NCBI RefSeq assembly: GCF_937900395.1 | Contig: NZ_CALCDX010000062.1 | Span: 1 to 54,154, forward strand | DNA: 54,154 nt | Direction of reading: 5' to 3' | From: an uncultured Caulobacter sp. | Lineage (GTDB): Bacteria; Pseudomonadota; Alphaproteobacteria; Caulobacterales; Caulobacteraceae | Shown here: piece by piece, positions 34,310-41,913 of the stretch | Layout of the letters: the number at the start of each line of letters is the position of its first letter | Numbering within the stretch: the first letter of the stretch is position 1 | Program-made: the position numbers and the translations under genes | Notes under the pieces: generated by a model | The model's input: the letters and a program-made list of their open reading frames with translations, nothing else | Told to the model about the DNA's origin: nothing | Databases searched by the model: none

Positions 34310-35536
34310 TCACCCCTTCGGCGTGATCCGGATCACCTTGCCGTTGTCGTCGTCGGTCACGACGTAGATCGCGCCGTCGGGGTCGACCTTCACGTCGCGG
34401 ACGCGGCCGCCGATGTCGGTGAACAAGCGCTCTTCGCCGACGACCTTGCCGTCCTTCAGCACCAGCCGATCGACATGCTGTTCGCGCAGCGAGCCGATCA
34501 GCAGGCTGCCCTTCAGCGCCGGGAACAGGCTGGCCTCATAGAAGGCCATGCCCGAGGGGGCGATCACCGGATCCCAGTAGTAGACGGGCTGCTCGAAGCC
34601 GTCCTTCTGGGTGACGCTGTCCGGGATGGGCTTGCCGGAATATTCCTCGCCATAGGTGACGACGGGCCAGCCGTAGTTCTTGCCGGGCTCTGGATGGTTC
34701 AGTTCGTCGCCGCCGCGCGCGCCATGCTCGATCGTCCAAAGCTTGCCGCTGGGATCGAGAGCCGCGGCCTGGATGTTGCGGTGGCCTAGCGACCAGATGT
34801 CGGGCTTGGCGCCGGCCGTCTTCACGAACGGATTGTCGGCGGGGATCGAGCCATCGGCGTTGATGCGGATGACCTTGCCCAGGGTGGCGTCCAGGTGCTG
34901 GGCCTGGACGCGGCCGGGCAGGATCGAGCGCTCGCCGGTGGTGATGAAGAGCTTGCCGTCGCGGGCGAAGACCAAGCGGCCGCCGAAGTGCAGGGCGCTG
35001 TCCATCTTCGGGGCCTGGCGCCAGATGACCTGGACGTTCTCGAGCTTCGGCGCGGCGCCCAGCACCAGCTTGCCACGCGCCACGGCCGTGCCGTTCACGC
35101 CGCCGTCAGCCTCGGCGTAGCTCCAGTAGATCAGGCCGTTGGTCGCGTAGGCAGGGTCCAGCGTCACGTCCAGCAGACCGCCCTGACCGGACGCGAACAC
35201 GGCCGGCAGGCCGGCGACGGCGGGCGAGAGCTTGCCGTCCTTGGAGAGCACGCGCAGGCGGCCGGCGCGCTCGGTGACCAGGATCTCGCCCGAGGGCAGG
35301 AAGGCCATGCCCCACGGGTGGTCGAGACCGCTGGCCAGCGTCTGGTACTGGCCGACGGTGTTGGAGATCAGGCCCGGCGCGCGGGTCTGGTTGGCGAAGG
35401 CCGGCTTCTGCTCGGGCGCGTTGGCGGGGCGGGTCTCGACGGGCGCGCCGGCTTGGCCGGGCTGAGCTGGCGCGGGGCCGCAGGCGACGAGCGCGGCGGC
35501 AAGGGCGGCGGAGGCGGTGAGCAGGGTTTTGCGCAT
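34310..35536 (-). CDS. PQQ-dependent aldose sugar dehydrogenase-type lipoprotein
   Basis: A 408-residue six-bladed beta-propeller of the soluble glucose dehydrogenase/YliI family. A lipoprotein signal comes first (LAAALVACG, lipidated Cys about residue 19), then a Pro/Ala linker. The family blocks are LASGLDHPWGMAFLPSGEILVTERAGRL, GGLLDVTLDP, LHFGGRLVFARDGKLFITTGER, SLGHRNIQAAALDP, EHGARGGDELN and NYGWPVVTYGEEYSG. It would oxidise aldoses with PQQ at the envelope. No PQQ biosynthesis genes are in the window. Convergent with the M24 peptidase gene, nine bases apart. Confidence 0.9.
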   Translation of the reverse strand: MRKTLLTASAALAAALVACGPAPAQPGQAGAPVETRPANAPEQKPAFANQTRAPGLISNTVGQYQTLASGLDHPWGMAFLPSGEILVTERAGRLRVLSKDGKLSPAVAGLPAVFASGQGGLLDVTLDPAYATNGLIYWSYAEADGGVNGTAVARGKLVLGAAPKLENVQVIWRQAPKMDSALHFGGRLVFARDGKLFITTGERSILPGRVQAQHLDATLGKVIRINADGSIPADNPFVKTAGAKPDIWSLGHRNIQAAALDPSGKLWTIEHGARGGDELNHPEPGKNYGWPVVTYGEEYSGKPIPDSVTQKDGFEQPVYYWDPVIAPSGMAFYEASLFPALKGSLLIGSLREQHVDRLVLKDGKVVGEERLFTDIGGRVRDVKVDPDGAIYVVTDDDNGKVIRITPKG

Positions 35537-35600
35537 GGGGCGAGCTTAGGACGGTTTCCGGGGCGGGGGCTAGATCGCCCGCCTCGTTCGCGTGGATGTT

Positions 35601-35615
35601 GTTCTTTGTTTGTTC
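35601..35615 (+). promoter_or_regulatory. LexA (SOS) box before the GIY-YIG gene
   Basis: GTTC-TTTGTTT-GTTC, an exact match to the GTTC-N7-GTTC direct-repeat operator used by LexA in Caulobacter and many Alphaproteobacteria. It ends 18 bases before the ATG at 35634. Confidence 0.75.
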
Positions 35616-35633
35616 TTACGATCTACTGCGGTC

Positions 35634-35930
35634 ATGCGAGAAGAGCGCTACGTCGCGGTCTACATCATGACCAGCCAGCGGCTGGGCACGCTCTACATTG
35701 GGGCGACGGGCTATCTCAATCGCCGGATCTGGCAGCACCGCGAAGGCCTGGTACCGGGGTTCACCAAGAAGTATGGGCTGAAGCGTCTGGTCTGGTACGA
35801 GCCTCATGACGACATGGTAAGCGCCTTCCAGCGCGAGCGCAGCCTCAAGCGGTGGCCCAGACAGTGGAAGATCAACCTGATCGAGCGGGAAAATCCGTAC
35901 TGGGATGATCTCTACGACAGCCTGATCTAG
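35634..35930 (+). CDS. GIY-YIG nuclease domain protein (YhbQ/Endo_SLX-like)
   Basis: A 98-residue single-domain GIY-YIG protein: AVYIMTSQ (GIY strand), TLYIGATGYLNRRIWQHREG (YIG strand and catalytic Arg helix), and a later Glu/Arg helix AFQRERSLKRWPRQWK. Such small proteins are common in Caulobacter and resemble the UvrC/SLX nuclease fold; DNA cleavage is assumed rather than shown. The ATG at 35634 is used; an in-frame GTG at 35592 would place the LexA box inside the gene. The perfect LexA box makes it a likely DNA-damage-inducible gene. Confidence 0.85.
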   Translation: MREERYVAVYIMTSQRLGTLYIGATGYLNRRIWQHREGLVPGFTKKYGLKRLVWYEPHDDMVSAFQRERSLKRWPRQWKINLIERENPYWDDLYDSLI

Positions 35931-35942
35931 CCCTTTATCTTT

Positions 35943-36083
35943 CGCCTTCCTGGGCCTTGTGCCCAGGACCCATGCGTCAACTCGCTTGGCCTCCGATGAG
36001 CGCGCGCCCACTTTGACGCCACTCTATCCGCATACGCCAAGCCTAGCGGCGCCATGGGTCCTGGGCACAAGGCCCAGGAAGGC
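35943..36083. repeat. Small element with perfect 32-bp inverted repeats
   Basis: Bases 35943-35974 are the exact reverse complement of 36052-36083 (arms begin cgccttcctgggccttgtgc), flanking 77 bases of non-coding DNA. Inner arms around cttggc/gccaag extend the symmetry. This is a MITE-like or REP-type element; the arms can also fold within themselves (cctgggc...gcccagg). Confidence 0.85.
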
Positions 36084-36100
36084 GGATTTAACGGGTGATC

Positions 36101-37144
36101 CTATAGAGCAAGTTCCCGCCGCTCATCGCTGGCCTTCCGCGCCAGCTCCAGCAGGTCCATCACCCGCAAGGCCTCCCCCACCGGAACCGGCGAGGGGGCC
36201 CCCGTCACGATAGCCTCGCGGACGCCGGCGTAGAAGGCGCGGTAGTCGGCGGGTTCCGGGCTGACGTCGGCGTGGACCTGGACGTCGTTCTCCACCGTGG
36301 TCAGCACGCCGTGGCGGCTGTCGCGGCCATAGCTTGGCGCGCCCGGGATCATGCCGGCCTTCAGCTGGGCCTCCTGCGGATCGAGGCCGTGCTTGACGAA
36401 GCTGCCGGAGGTTCCGTGGACGGCGAGGCGCAGGTCGCTGGCGGCGGTCAGCAGGCTGCCGTGCAGGATCGCGCGTAGGGTTGGGTAGCGCAGGACCACA
36501 TGGAAATAGTCGTCGGCGCCTGCGCCGGGGCGCTGAACGTCGATGTCGGCGGAGATCGCCAGCGGCTCGCCGAACAGCACGAGCGCCTGGTCCAGTAGGT
36601 GCGGCCCCAGGTCCATCCAGGCGCCGGCGCCCGGACCCGCTCGTTCGCGCCAGCGGTCGCGGACGACGGGCCGGAAGCGGTCGAAGTGGCTCTCGTACTG
36701 GACGACCTGGCCCAGGACGCCCTCGGCGATCAAGCGCTGCAGAGTGAGGAAATCGCTGTCCCAGCGCCGATTGTGAAATACGGTCAGCAGGGCTCCAGCG
36801 CGCTCGGCGGCGTTGGCCATGGCGCGGGCTTCGGCGGCGCTCAGGGCGAAGGGCTTGTCGACCACGACGTGCTTGCCGGCCTCCAGCGCGGCGATCGCCT
36901 GCGGCGCGTGGAGGGCGTTGGGCGTGGCGATGACCACCAACTCGATCGCGGGATCGGCGAGGGCGGCGTCCAACTCGTCGACGACGCGGACGTCCGGGTG
37001 ATCGGCGGCGACCTTGGCCGGGTCGCTGGACACCACGGTCGCCAGGGCCAGGCCCGGCGTCGCGGCGATCAGCGGGGCGTGGAAGGTCCTGCCGACATAG
37101 CCGTATCCGACTAGGGCGACGTTGAGGATGCGCGAGTGAGGCAT
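36101..37144 (-). CDS. Gfo/Idh/MocA-family oxidoreductase
   Basis: A 347-residue NAD(P)-dependent sugar/inositol dehydrogenase-type protein. The Rossmann motif VALVGYGYVGRTFHAPLI is at residues 9-26, the family EKP motif is VVDKPFALSAAEARAM near residue 98, and the active-site segment is GAWMDLGPHLLDQALVLFG. It is closest in pattern to the scyllo-inositol dehydrogenase-like YdgJ/IolW branch. Substrate unknown. It lies downstream of the exuT terminator on the same strand and is probably transcribed separately. Confidence 0.88.
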   Translation of the reverse strand: MPHSRILNVALVGYGYVGRTFHAPLIAATPGLALATVVSSDPAKVAADHPDVRVVDELDAALADPAIELVVIATPNALHAPQAIAALEAGKHVVVDKPFALSAAEARAMANAAERAGALLTVFHNRRWDSDFLTLQRLIAEGVLGQVVQYESHFDRFRPVVRDRWRERAGPGAGAWMDLGPHLLDQALVLFGEPLAISADIDVQRPGAGADDYFHVVLRYPTLRAILHGSLLTAASDLRLAVHGTSGSFVKHGLDPQEAQLKAGMIPGAPSYGRDSRHGVLTTVENDVQVHADVSPEPADYRAFYAGVREAIVTGAPSPVPVGEALRVMDLLELARKASDERRELAL

Positions 37145-37160
37145 GGCGTAGCTGTAAACG

Positions 37161-37188
37161 AAAAGGGCCGGGGATTGCTCCCCGGCCC
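37161..37188 (-). terminator. Intrinsic terminator of the hydratase-exuT operon
   Basis: On the minus strand GGGCCGGGGA and TCCCCGGCCC form a perfect 10-bp stem with a GCAA loop, followed by TTTT. It lies 28 bases after the exuT stop and before the next minus-strand gene. Confidence 0.85.
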
Positions 37189-37215
37189 GGATCGCGATCG
37201 CGTGAAGCCAAGCGG

Positions 37216-38490
37216 CTAGATCTTCACCGGCTCCATTTTGGGCGTCAGCAGGTGGACCACCAGCAGGGCGATCAGATAGGCGCTGCCGGCCACCAGGAAG
37301 ATCGGGGCGTAGGTGCCGATGCTGTCCAGCACATTGCCGATGTACTTGGAGAACACCATGCCGCCGAACGCGCCCAGCATGCCGCCGATGCCGACGACCG
37401 AACCCACCGCGCCGCGCGGGAAGACGTCCGAGGGCAGGGTGTAGAGGTTGGCCGAGAAGCCCTGGTGGGCCGCGGTGGCGACGCCGATGATCAGCACCGC
37501 CAGCCAGACCGAGCTGGCGTACGAGGCGAAGATCACCGGCACGGCCAGCAGGGCGCAGACCAGCATGGTCAGCTTGCGCGCCTTGTTGATGCTGGCGCCG
37601 TTTTTCATCAGGGTCGAGGACATCCAGCCGCCGGCCACGCTGCCGACGTCCGACAGCAGGTAGATGGCGATCAGCGGCGGGCCGAAGGTCTTCAGGTCAA
37701 GGCCGTAGCGCTTGCCCAGGAAGTCCGGCAGCCAGAACAGGAACATCCACCAGATCGGGTCGATCAGGAACTTGCCCAGGGCGTAGGCCCAGGTCTCGCG
37801 CTTGGTCAGCAGCTTGGTCCAGCCGATCTTCTCGACCGGGTCGGCCGGATCCTGCTCGATGTGGGCCAGTTCGGTCGCCGACAGACCCTTGGCCTCGCGG
37901 GGGCGGCGATAGACGATCAGCCAGATCGGCAGCCAGACCAGGCCGGCGACGCCGGTGACGATGAAGGCCATCTGCCAGCCGAAGGCCAGGACGATGCCCG
38001 GAACGACCAACGGGGTGACGATGGCGCCGATATTGGTGCCGGCGTTGAACAGGCCCGTGGCGAAGGCGCGCTCCTTCTTGGGGAACCACTCGGCCACGGC
38101 CTTGATGCCGCCCGGGAAGCCGCCGGCCTCGCCGATGCCCAGACCCATGCGCGCGGCGATGAAGCCGGTGATGTGGCTGGCGCCGGCGTGGGCGATGTGG
38201 GCGACCTGCCAGATCAGGAAGGCGATGCCGAAGCCCCAGCGGGCCCCGATCTTGTCCATGATCTTGCCCCACGCCAGATAGGCGACGGCGTAGGCCAGCT
38301 GGAAGTAGAAGACGAGGTCGGCGTAGTGGGTCTCGTCCCAGCCGAACTCCTTGGAGAGGTCCGCCTTCAGAAGGCCGATCGTCTGGCGATCGACATAGTT
38401 GATCACCATCGCCGCGAACAGCAGGCTGACGACGATCCAGCGATAGCGTCCGATCTTCTCGGATGGCTCGGGCGCCTTCGAAACGTCCAT
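37216..38490 (-). CDS. exuT: Hexuronate MFS transporter (ExuT type)
   Basis: A 424-residue member of the anion:cation symporter MFS branch with twelve predicted spans. Marks are RWIVVSLLFAAMVINYVDRQ at the first span, GIGEAGGFPGGIKAVAEWFP and GLFNAGTNIGAIVTPLVVPG, typical of ExuT/GudP. In this context it imports glucuronate/galacturonate. It is the second gene of an operon with the MhpD-type hydratase (30-base gap) under a TGACACCGGT operator, which ties it to the enzyme genes at 12-25 kb. Confidence 0.9.
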   Translation of the reverse strand: MDVSKAPEPSEKIGRYRWIVVSLLFAAMVINYVDRQTIGLLKADLSKEFGWDETHYADLVFYFQLAYAVAYLAWGKIMDKIGARWGFGIAFLIWQVAHIAHAGASHITGFIAARMGLGIGEAGGFPGGIKAVAEWFPKKERAFATGLFNAGTNIGAIVTPLVVPGIVLAFGWQMAFIVTGVAGLVWLPIWLIVYRRPREAKGLSATELAHIEQDPADPVEKIGWTKLLTKRETWAYALGKFLIDPIWWMFLFWLPDFLGKRYGLDLKTFGPPLIAIYLLSDVGSVAGGWMSSTLMKNGASINKARKLTMLVCALLAVPVIFASYASSVWLAVLIIGVATAAHQGFSANLYTLPSDVFPRGAVGSVVGIGGMLGAFGGMVFSKYIGNVLDSIGTYAPIFLVAGSAYLIALLVVHLLTPKMEPVKI

Positions 38491-38520
38491 GGACCTTGGC
38501 CTTCCTTCCCTAGAGTTTTC

Positions 38521-39345
38521 TTATTTCGCCGGGACGGCGATGCAGTCCACGGTTCCGAACGGGCCGAAATCGACGTGGGCCACATCGCCCGCCACCACGT
38601 CGTGAATGCCCGTGGTCGCGCCGGTCGTGACGATCATGCCTTTCTTCAACGGCTTGCCGCGCGCGGCGACCGCGCCCAGCAGGAAGGCCAGGGCCGCCAG
38701 CGGCGAGCCCGGAATGGTCGCCGCGGTGGCCTTGCCCACCGACTTGCCGTTGATGAGGGTCTCGACCGGCATATCCTCCCAGGCGATGTCGCGCCAGTTG
38801 GAAATGGCCTGACCAATGATCTGACCATCGTTATTGCCGAAATCCGAGGCCACGACCGTGGGGCCCAGGGCGTTGATGGTCTTCAGCGGACTGCCGGCGA
38901 TCTCGACGCCGACCAGCAGCTCGCCCACGTAGTCGGCGGCCTCCTCAGCGGTCCACTGGATCTTGTCGGCCGGGGCGTCCTTGCCAAGTCGGATGATGAA
39001 CTCGGCCTCGACGGCGCAGAAGCCGCCCTCTATGGCGCGGAACGTGTTCGGCTGGCCGTCGGTGCGGGCCTCTTGAACCTTGGACTTGAAGATGCAGCCG
39101 GCCAGGCGCTCCGCGCCCAGACGCTCGCGATGCTGCGGCGGCACCAGGCCCACCTTCCAGCCGACCAGCTCGTCGGGCCACAGATCGATGGCGATGTCCT
39201 GGACCGCGTAGCCGTCGGCCATGGTCGGGGGAATCACGTCGCCCGGATAGCCGGGGACCGAAACGCCGTTCTGGCGGGCCTTGACGAACTGGGGAGCGAT
39301 AGCCGCGGGGGCGAACGCCTCGCTTTGGGCCTCAGAAACGGTCAC
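38521..39345 (-). CDS. 2-keto-4-pentenoate hydratase/FAH-fold enzyme
   Basis: A 274-residue fumarylacetoacetase-fold protein of the MhpD group. Family blocks are GYAVQDIAIDLW, GWKVGL, EAEFIIRLGKD, GVEIAGSPL, VVASDFGNNDGQIIG, GSPLAALAFLLG and the C-terminal GMIVTTGATTGIHDVVAGDVAHVDFG. MhpD-type enzymes act on 2-keto-enoic acids; FAH relatives also dehydrate 2-keto-3-deoxy sugar acids. With exuT and a hexuronate operator, a role on a sugar-acid intermediate is likely but undefined. The GTG start at 39345 has GGGAGGA ten bases upstream. Confidence 0.82.
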   Translation of the reverse strand: MTVSEAQSEAFAPAAIAPQFVKARQNGVSVPGYPGDVIPPTMADGYAVQDIAIDLWPDELVGWKVGLVPPQHRERLGAERLAGCIFKSKVQEARTDGQPNTFRAIEGGFCAVEAEFIIRLGKDAPADKIQWTAEEAADYVGELLVGVEIAGSPLKTINALGPTVVASDFGNNDGQIIGQAISNWRDIAWEDMPVETLINGKSVGKATAATIPGSPLAALAFLLGAVAARGKPLKKGMIVTTGATTGIHDVVAGDVAHVDFGPFGTVDCIAVPAK

Positions 39346-39407
39346 GCCGCGGATCCTCCCTAGAATTCGGCTCAAGCCCGGCTTGGCGGGTTTGCCCGAG
39401 TCTCTAG

Positions 39408-39422
39408 TGGAAACCGGTGTCA
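39408..39422 (-). promoter_or_regulatory. Hexuronate-type operator before the hydratase-exuT operon
   Basis: On the minus strand TGACACCGGTTTCCA, one base different from the uxaA and uxaC sites. TTGTCA, a 17-base spacer containing the operator, and TAGAGA form a plausible promoter around it, so repressor binding would block RNA polymerase. Confidence 0.72.
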
Positions 39423-39530
39423 TTGACAATGAGGGGGTAAGCCCGTCGCGGCGCGATTGTACGGGTTTCCCGCGGCTTGACACCAGCGACAGCGCGTATA
39501 GCGTCGCCGAGAATTACGGACGTAAGCGCC

Positions 39531-39902
39531 ATGCACATCACCGCCGCCGAAGCTCATGTCATGGAAGCGCTCTGGCGCCGCGCGCCCCTGTCGGCCGACG
39601 AGCTGGTCGCTGAGGTCGGCGGCGCCCAGAACTGGGGCGAAGCCACCGTCAAGACGCTGATCAATCGCCTGCTGAAGAAGAAGGCGATCAAGTCCGAGCG
39701 CGCCGAGGGCCGCCACGGCTATCGGCCGCTGGTCGACCGCAGCGCCTATGTCCAGGCCGAAAGCCAGGGCCTGCTGGACCGCCTGTTCGACGGCCAGCTG
39801 GCCCCGCTGATCAGCCACTTCGCCCAGCATCGTCCGCTGAAGGCCGAAGAGGTCGAGCGCCTGAAGAAGCTGATCGACGGCCTGGAAGAGGCCAAGCCGT
39901 AA
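39531..39902 (+). CDS. BlaI/CopY-family winged-helix repressor
   Basis: A 123-residue regulator: ITAAEAHVMEALWRRAPLSADELV and WGEATVKTLINRLLKKKAIKSER form the BlaI winged helix; the C-terminal helices give dimerisation. BlaI relatives repress beta-lactamase or copper genes and are relieved by a BlaR1-type peptidase. No BlaR1 partner, beta-lactamase or copper ATPase is adjacent, so the target is unknown. The ATG at 39531 matches the family start. TTGACA at 39477 and TATAGC at 39497 may be its promoter. Confidence 0.88.
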   Translation: MHITAAEAHVMEALWRRAPLSADELVAEVGGAQNWGEATVKTLINRLLKKKAIKSERAEGRHGYRPLVDRSAYVQAESQGLLDRLFDGQLAPLISHFAQHRPLKAEEVERLKKLIDGLEEAKP

Positions 39903-39906
39903 GCCT

Positions 39907-40728
39907 CTATAGATACGGCCCCCACATCATCGCGACCGCGCCGAACACGCCGGCGGCCACATAGGCCGTCGAGACGAGGATCACCCCCGCGGCGGCCAGC
40001 TTCGGCGCTGGTTTGGCGCTGCGTTCGGCGGCGAAGTAGAGCTCCAGGATCGCCAGGGGGATCAGGTAGCTGCCGAAGGCCAGGACGACGTCGGCGGGGC
40101 CGGTCATCTTGCTGGTCATGCCGACGGGACGGCCGTTCAGCACGATCCAGCCCATCAAGCCGACACGCAGGAACCACACGCCGCTGACCGCCATGAAGGT
40201 TCGCATGGCCCAGCGTCGATGCCGCTCGAAACGCCGGACCAGCGCCTCGCGCCAAGCCAGGCCGGCGAACACCAGGATAAGGACGGCGTCCAGCCCGATC
40301 GCGACGGCGGAGACGAGGGACAAATAGGACCCGCGCGCCAGCGTCATCCACAAGCCGCTTACGGCCGTGACGCAGGCGGTCGCCAGGAAAACCCGGCCGC
40401 TCCAGCGGTGCAGGGCGGGGGCCGCGCGCCGCAGCGCCGGGACCAGCTGGGCCAGACCCGCCAGCGTCACGATCGCGGCCAGCAGGACGTGGGCGGCGAA
40501 CATCGCGTTGCCGGCGGCGTCGCCTTCCACATAGCCGGTGATCAGCGGCTTGTCGTTCCAGGCGGCGAAGTGTCCGGACACCGTGCGGGTCCCGTAGAAC
40601 GCGATGATGAAATAGATGAACGCGGCTTGGCCCAGCGCCGCGACGACGAACCAGAGCCGGGCCGTCCAACCCAGGACGCCCGCCGCGTCCACGCCTCTCT
40701 CGCGCGCTGAAACTTCGGTGCTCGACAT
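39907..40728 (-). CDS. DUF2306 membrane protein
   Basis: A 273-residue protein with about seven hydrophobic segments. The part from GNAMFAAHVLLAAIVTLAGL through LHRWSGRVFLATACVTAVSGLWM matches the DUF2306 pattern (conserved His and the HRWSGR block), and HRRWAMRTFMAVSGVWFLRVGL is the second histidine-bearing span. Function unknown; the conserved histidines could bind heme or metal. GGAGGT lies three bases before the ATG at 40728. Divergent from an AraC-type membrane regulator that may control it. Confidence 0.8.
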   Translation of the reverse strand: MSSTEVSARERGVDAAGVLGWTARLWFVVAALGQAAFIYFIIAFYGTRTVSGHFAAWNDKPLITGYVEGDAAGNAMFAAHVLLAAIVTLAGLAQLVPALRRAAPALHRWSGRVFLATACVTAVSGLWMTLARGSYLSLVSAVAIGLDAVLILVFAGLAWREALVRRFERHRRWAMRTFMAVSGVWFLRVGLMGWIVLNGRPVGMTSKMTGPADVVLAFGSYLIPLAILELYFAAERSAKPAPKLAAAGVILVSTAYVAAGVFGAVAMMWGPYL

Positions 40729-40869
40729 GTGACCTCCTTCGGCGGCCGGCGACGCGCCGGTCGTCGAAAGGCCGATGAGGCGACGGGCGGTCAGCCGTCT
40801 CGCCGATTTGGAAATCGGCCAAAGATTCCCAGGCCGATGCGCTGGACAACGGTCGGGCAAACTGCGTCG

Positions 40870-41913
40870 ATGATGCGAAGCGAACCGGCTAAATGGCGCA
40901 TGGACCTGACGCTCACCTCATTGACCGCGGACACCGCCGCCGACATCGCGCCGAAGCCGCCCGGACGGCTGCGCGTCCACTGGGCCCTGACCACCGGCTC
41001 GCTCGCCTGCTTCATCCTGAGCCAGCTGCTTGGCGCGCGCGCGGGCGTCTGGGCGACGCCGCTGGCCATCGGCGGCGTGGCCGGATGCGGGTTCTCCTGG
41101 CTGTTCACACGCGCGGTTTTCGATCCGGCTCCGCGTGACGCCCGCTGGTCGCGGATCGTCGTCCTAGTCGTCTTCCTGACGGGCGTCGTGATGGTCCTAG
41201 GCGATGGGCTGGCGGCGCCGATCCCGCGGATAGTCCAGAACACGCACGTCCTCGTCAGCTCGACGGTCCTGATGCTGACCTTCGTCGAACCCTTCAGCGG
41301 CTACCGTCGCGACCTGTCGAGCCCCGAGAAGCGGTTTCGTATCGCCTATGTCGCTCTCTACGGCGCGTTGATGGGCAGTTCGGTTCTGGCCGTCAATCAA
41401 CCCGGCGCGGGGGCAGCCGATCGCGAGCTCGCCGAACTGGTCAAGACGACCTGTGCGTCGCTGGCGCTGTTGCTCTGCGGCGCGGCGACGTGGTTCCGCG
41501 CCCGCCATCCTCTGGCCGCGCCTGGCGGGCGGCGGGCGGCGCGCACGAGCCAGGGCGCCGAGGACGCCGACCTGGCCCGCCGCATCACATGGCTGCTGCG
41601 CGAGGAGAAGATCCACGCCTCGCCCAATCTGAAGGTCGCCGATCTGGCGCGCCGGCTGGGCGAGCCGGAGTACAAGGTCACGCGCTGCATCACCGCGTCG
41701 CTGGGCTTTGGCAACTTCAACCAGATGGTCAACACCCACCGGATCGCGCGCGCCCGGCAGATGCTGGCCGATCCGGCCCTTCGCAGTCGGCCGATCCTGC
41801 TGATCGCCCTGGACTGCGGCTTCGGCTCGATCGGACCGTTCAACCGGGCCTTTAAGGCGGGTGTCGGGATGACGCCGCGCGCTTTCCGCGGCGCCACCCT
41901 AAGAGACACCTAG
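40870..41913 (+). CDS. Membrane-anchored AraC-family regulator
   Basis: About 347 residues. The first 200 contain around six hydrophobic spans (WALTTGSLACFILSQLLG, PLAIGGVAGCGFSWLF, IVVLVVFLTGVVMVLG and others). The last 110 form an AraC-type double helix-turn-helix (LKVADLARRLGEPEYKVTRCI; ILLIALDCGFGSIGPFNRAF; GMTPRAFR). Such proteins sense a signal in or across the membrane and bind DNA directly. Start uncertain among ATGs at 40870, 40873 and 40900. The stop shares CTAG with the stop of convergent otsA. Divergence from DUF2306 suggests it regulates that gene. Confidence 0.82.
   Translation: MMRSEPAKWRMDLTLTSLTADTAADIAPKPPGRLRVHWALTTGSLACFILSQLLGARAGVWATPLAIGGVAGCGFSWLFTRAVFDPAPRDARWSRIVVLVVFLTGVVMVLGDGLAAPIPRIVQNTHVLVSSTVLMLTFVEPFSGYRRDLSSPEKRFRIAYVALYGALMGSSVLAVNQPGAGAADRELAELVKTTCASLALLLCGAATWFRARHPLAAPGGRRAARTSQGAEDADLARRITWLLREEKIHASPNLKVADLARRLGEPEYKVTRCITASLGFGNFNQMVNTHRIARARQMLADPALRSRPILLIALDCGFGSIGPFNRAFKAGVGMTPRAFRGATLRDT

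Noticed and set aside
39477..39491. TGACACCAGCGACA before the BlaI gene as a hexuronate operator
   Set aside because: Only the left half matches; the ACCGGT centre is lost. It is better explained as the TTGACA -35 of the BlaI promoter.
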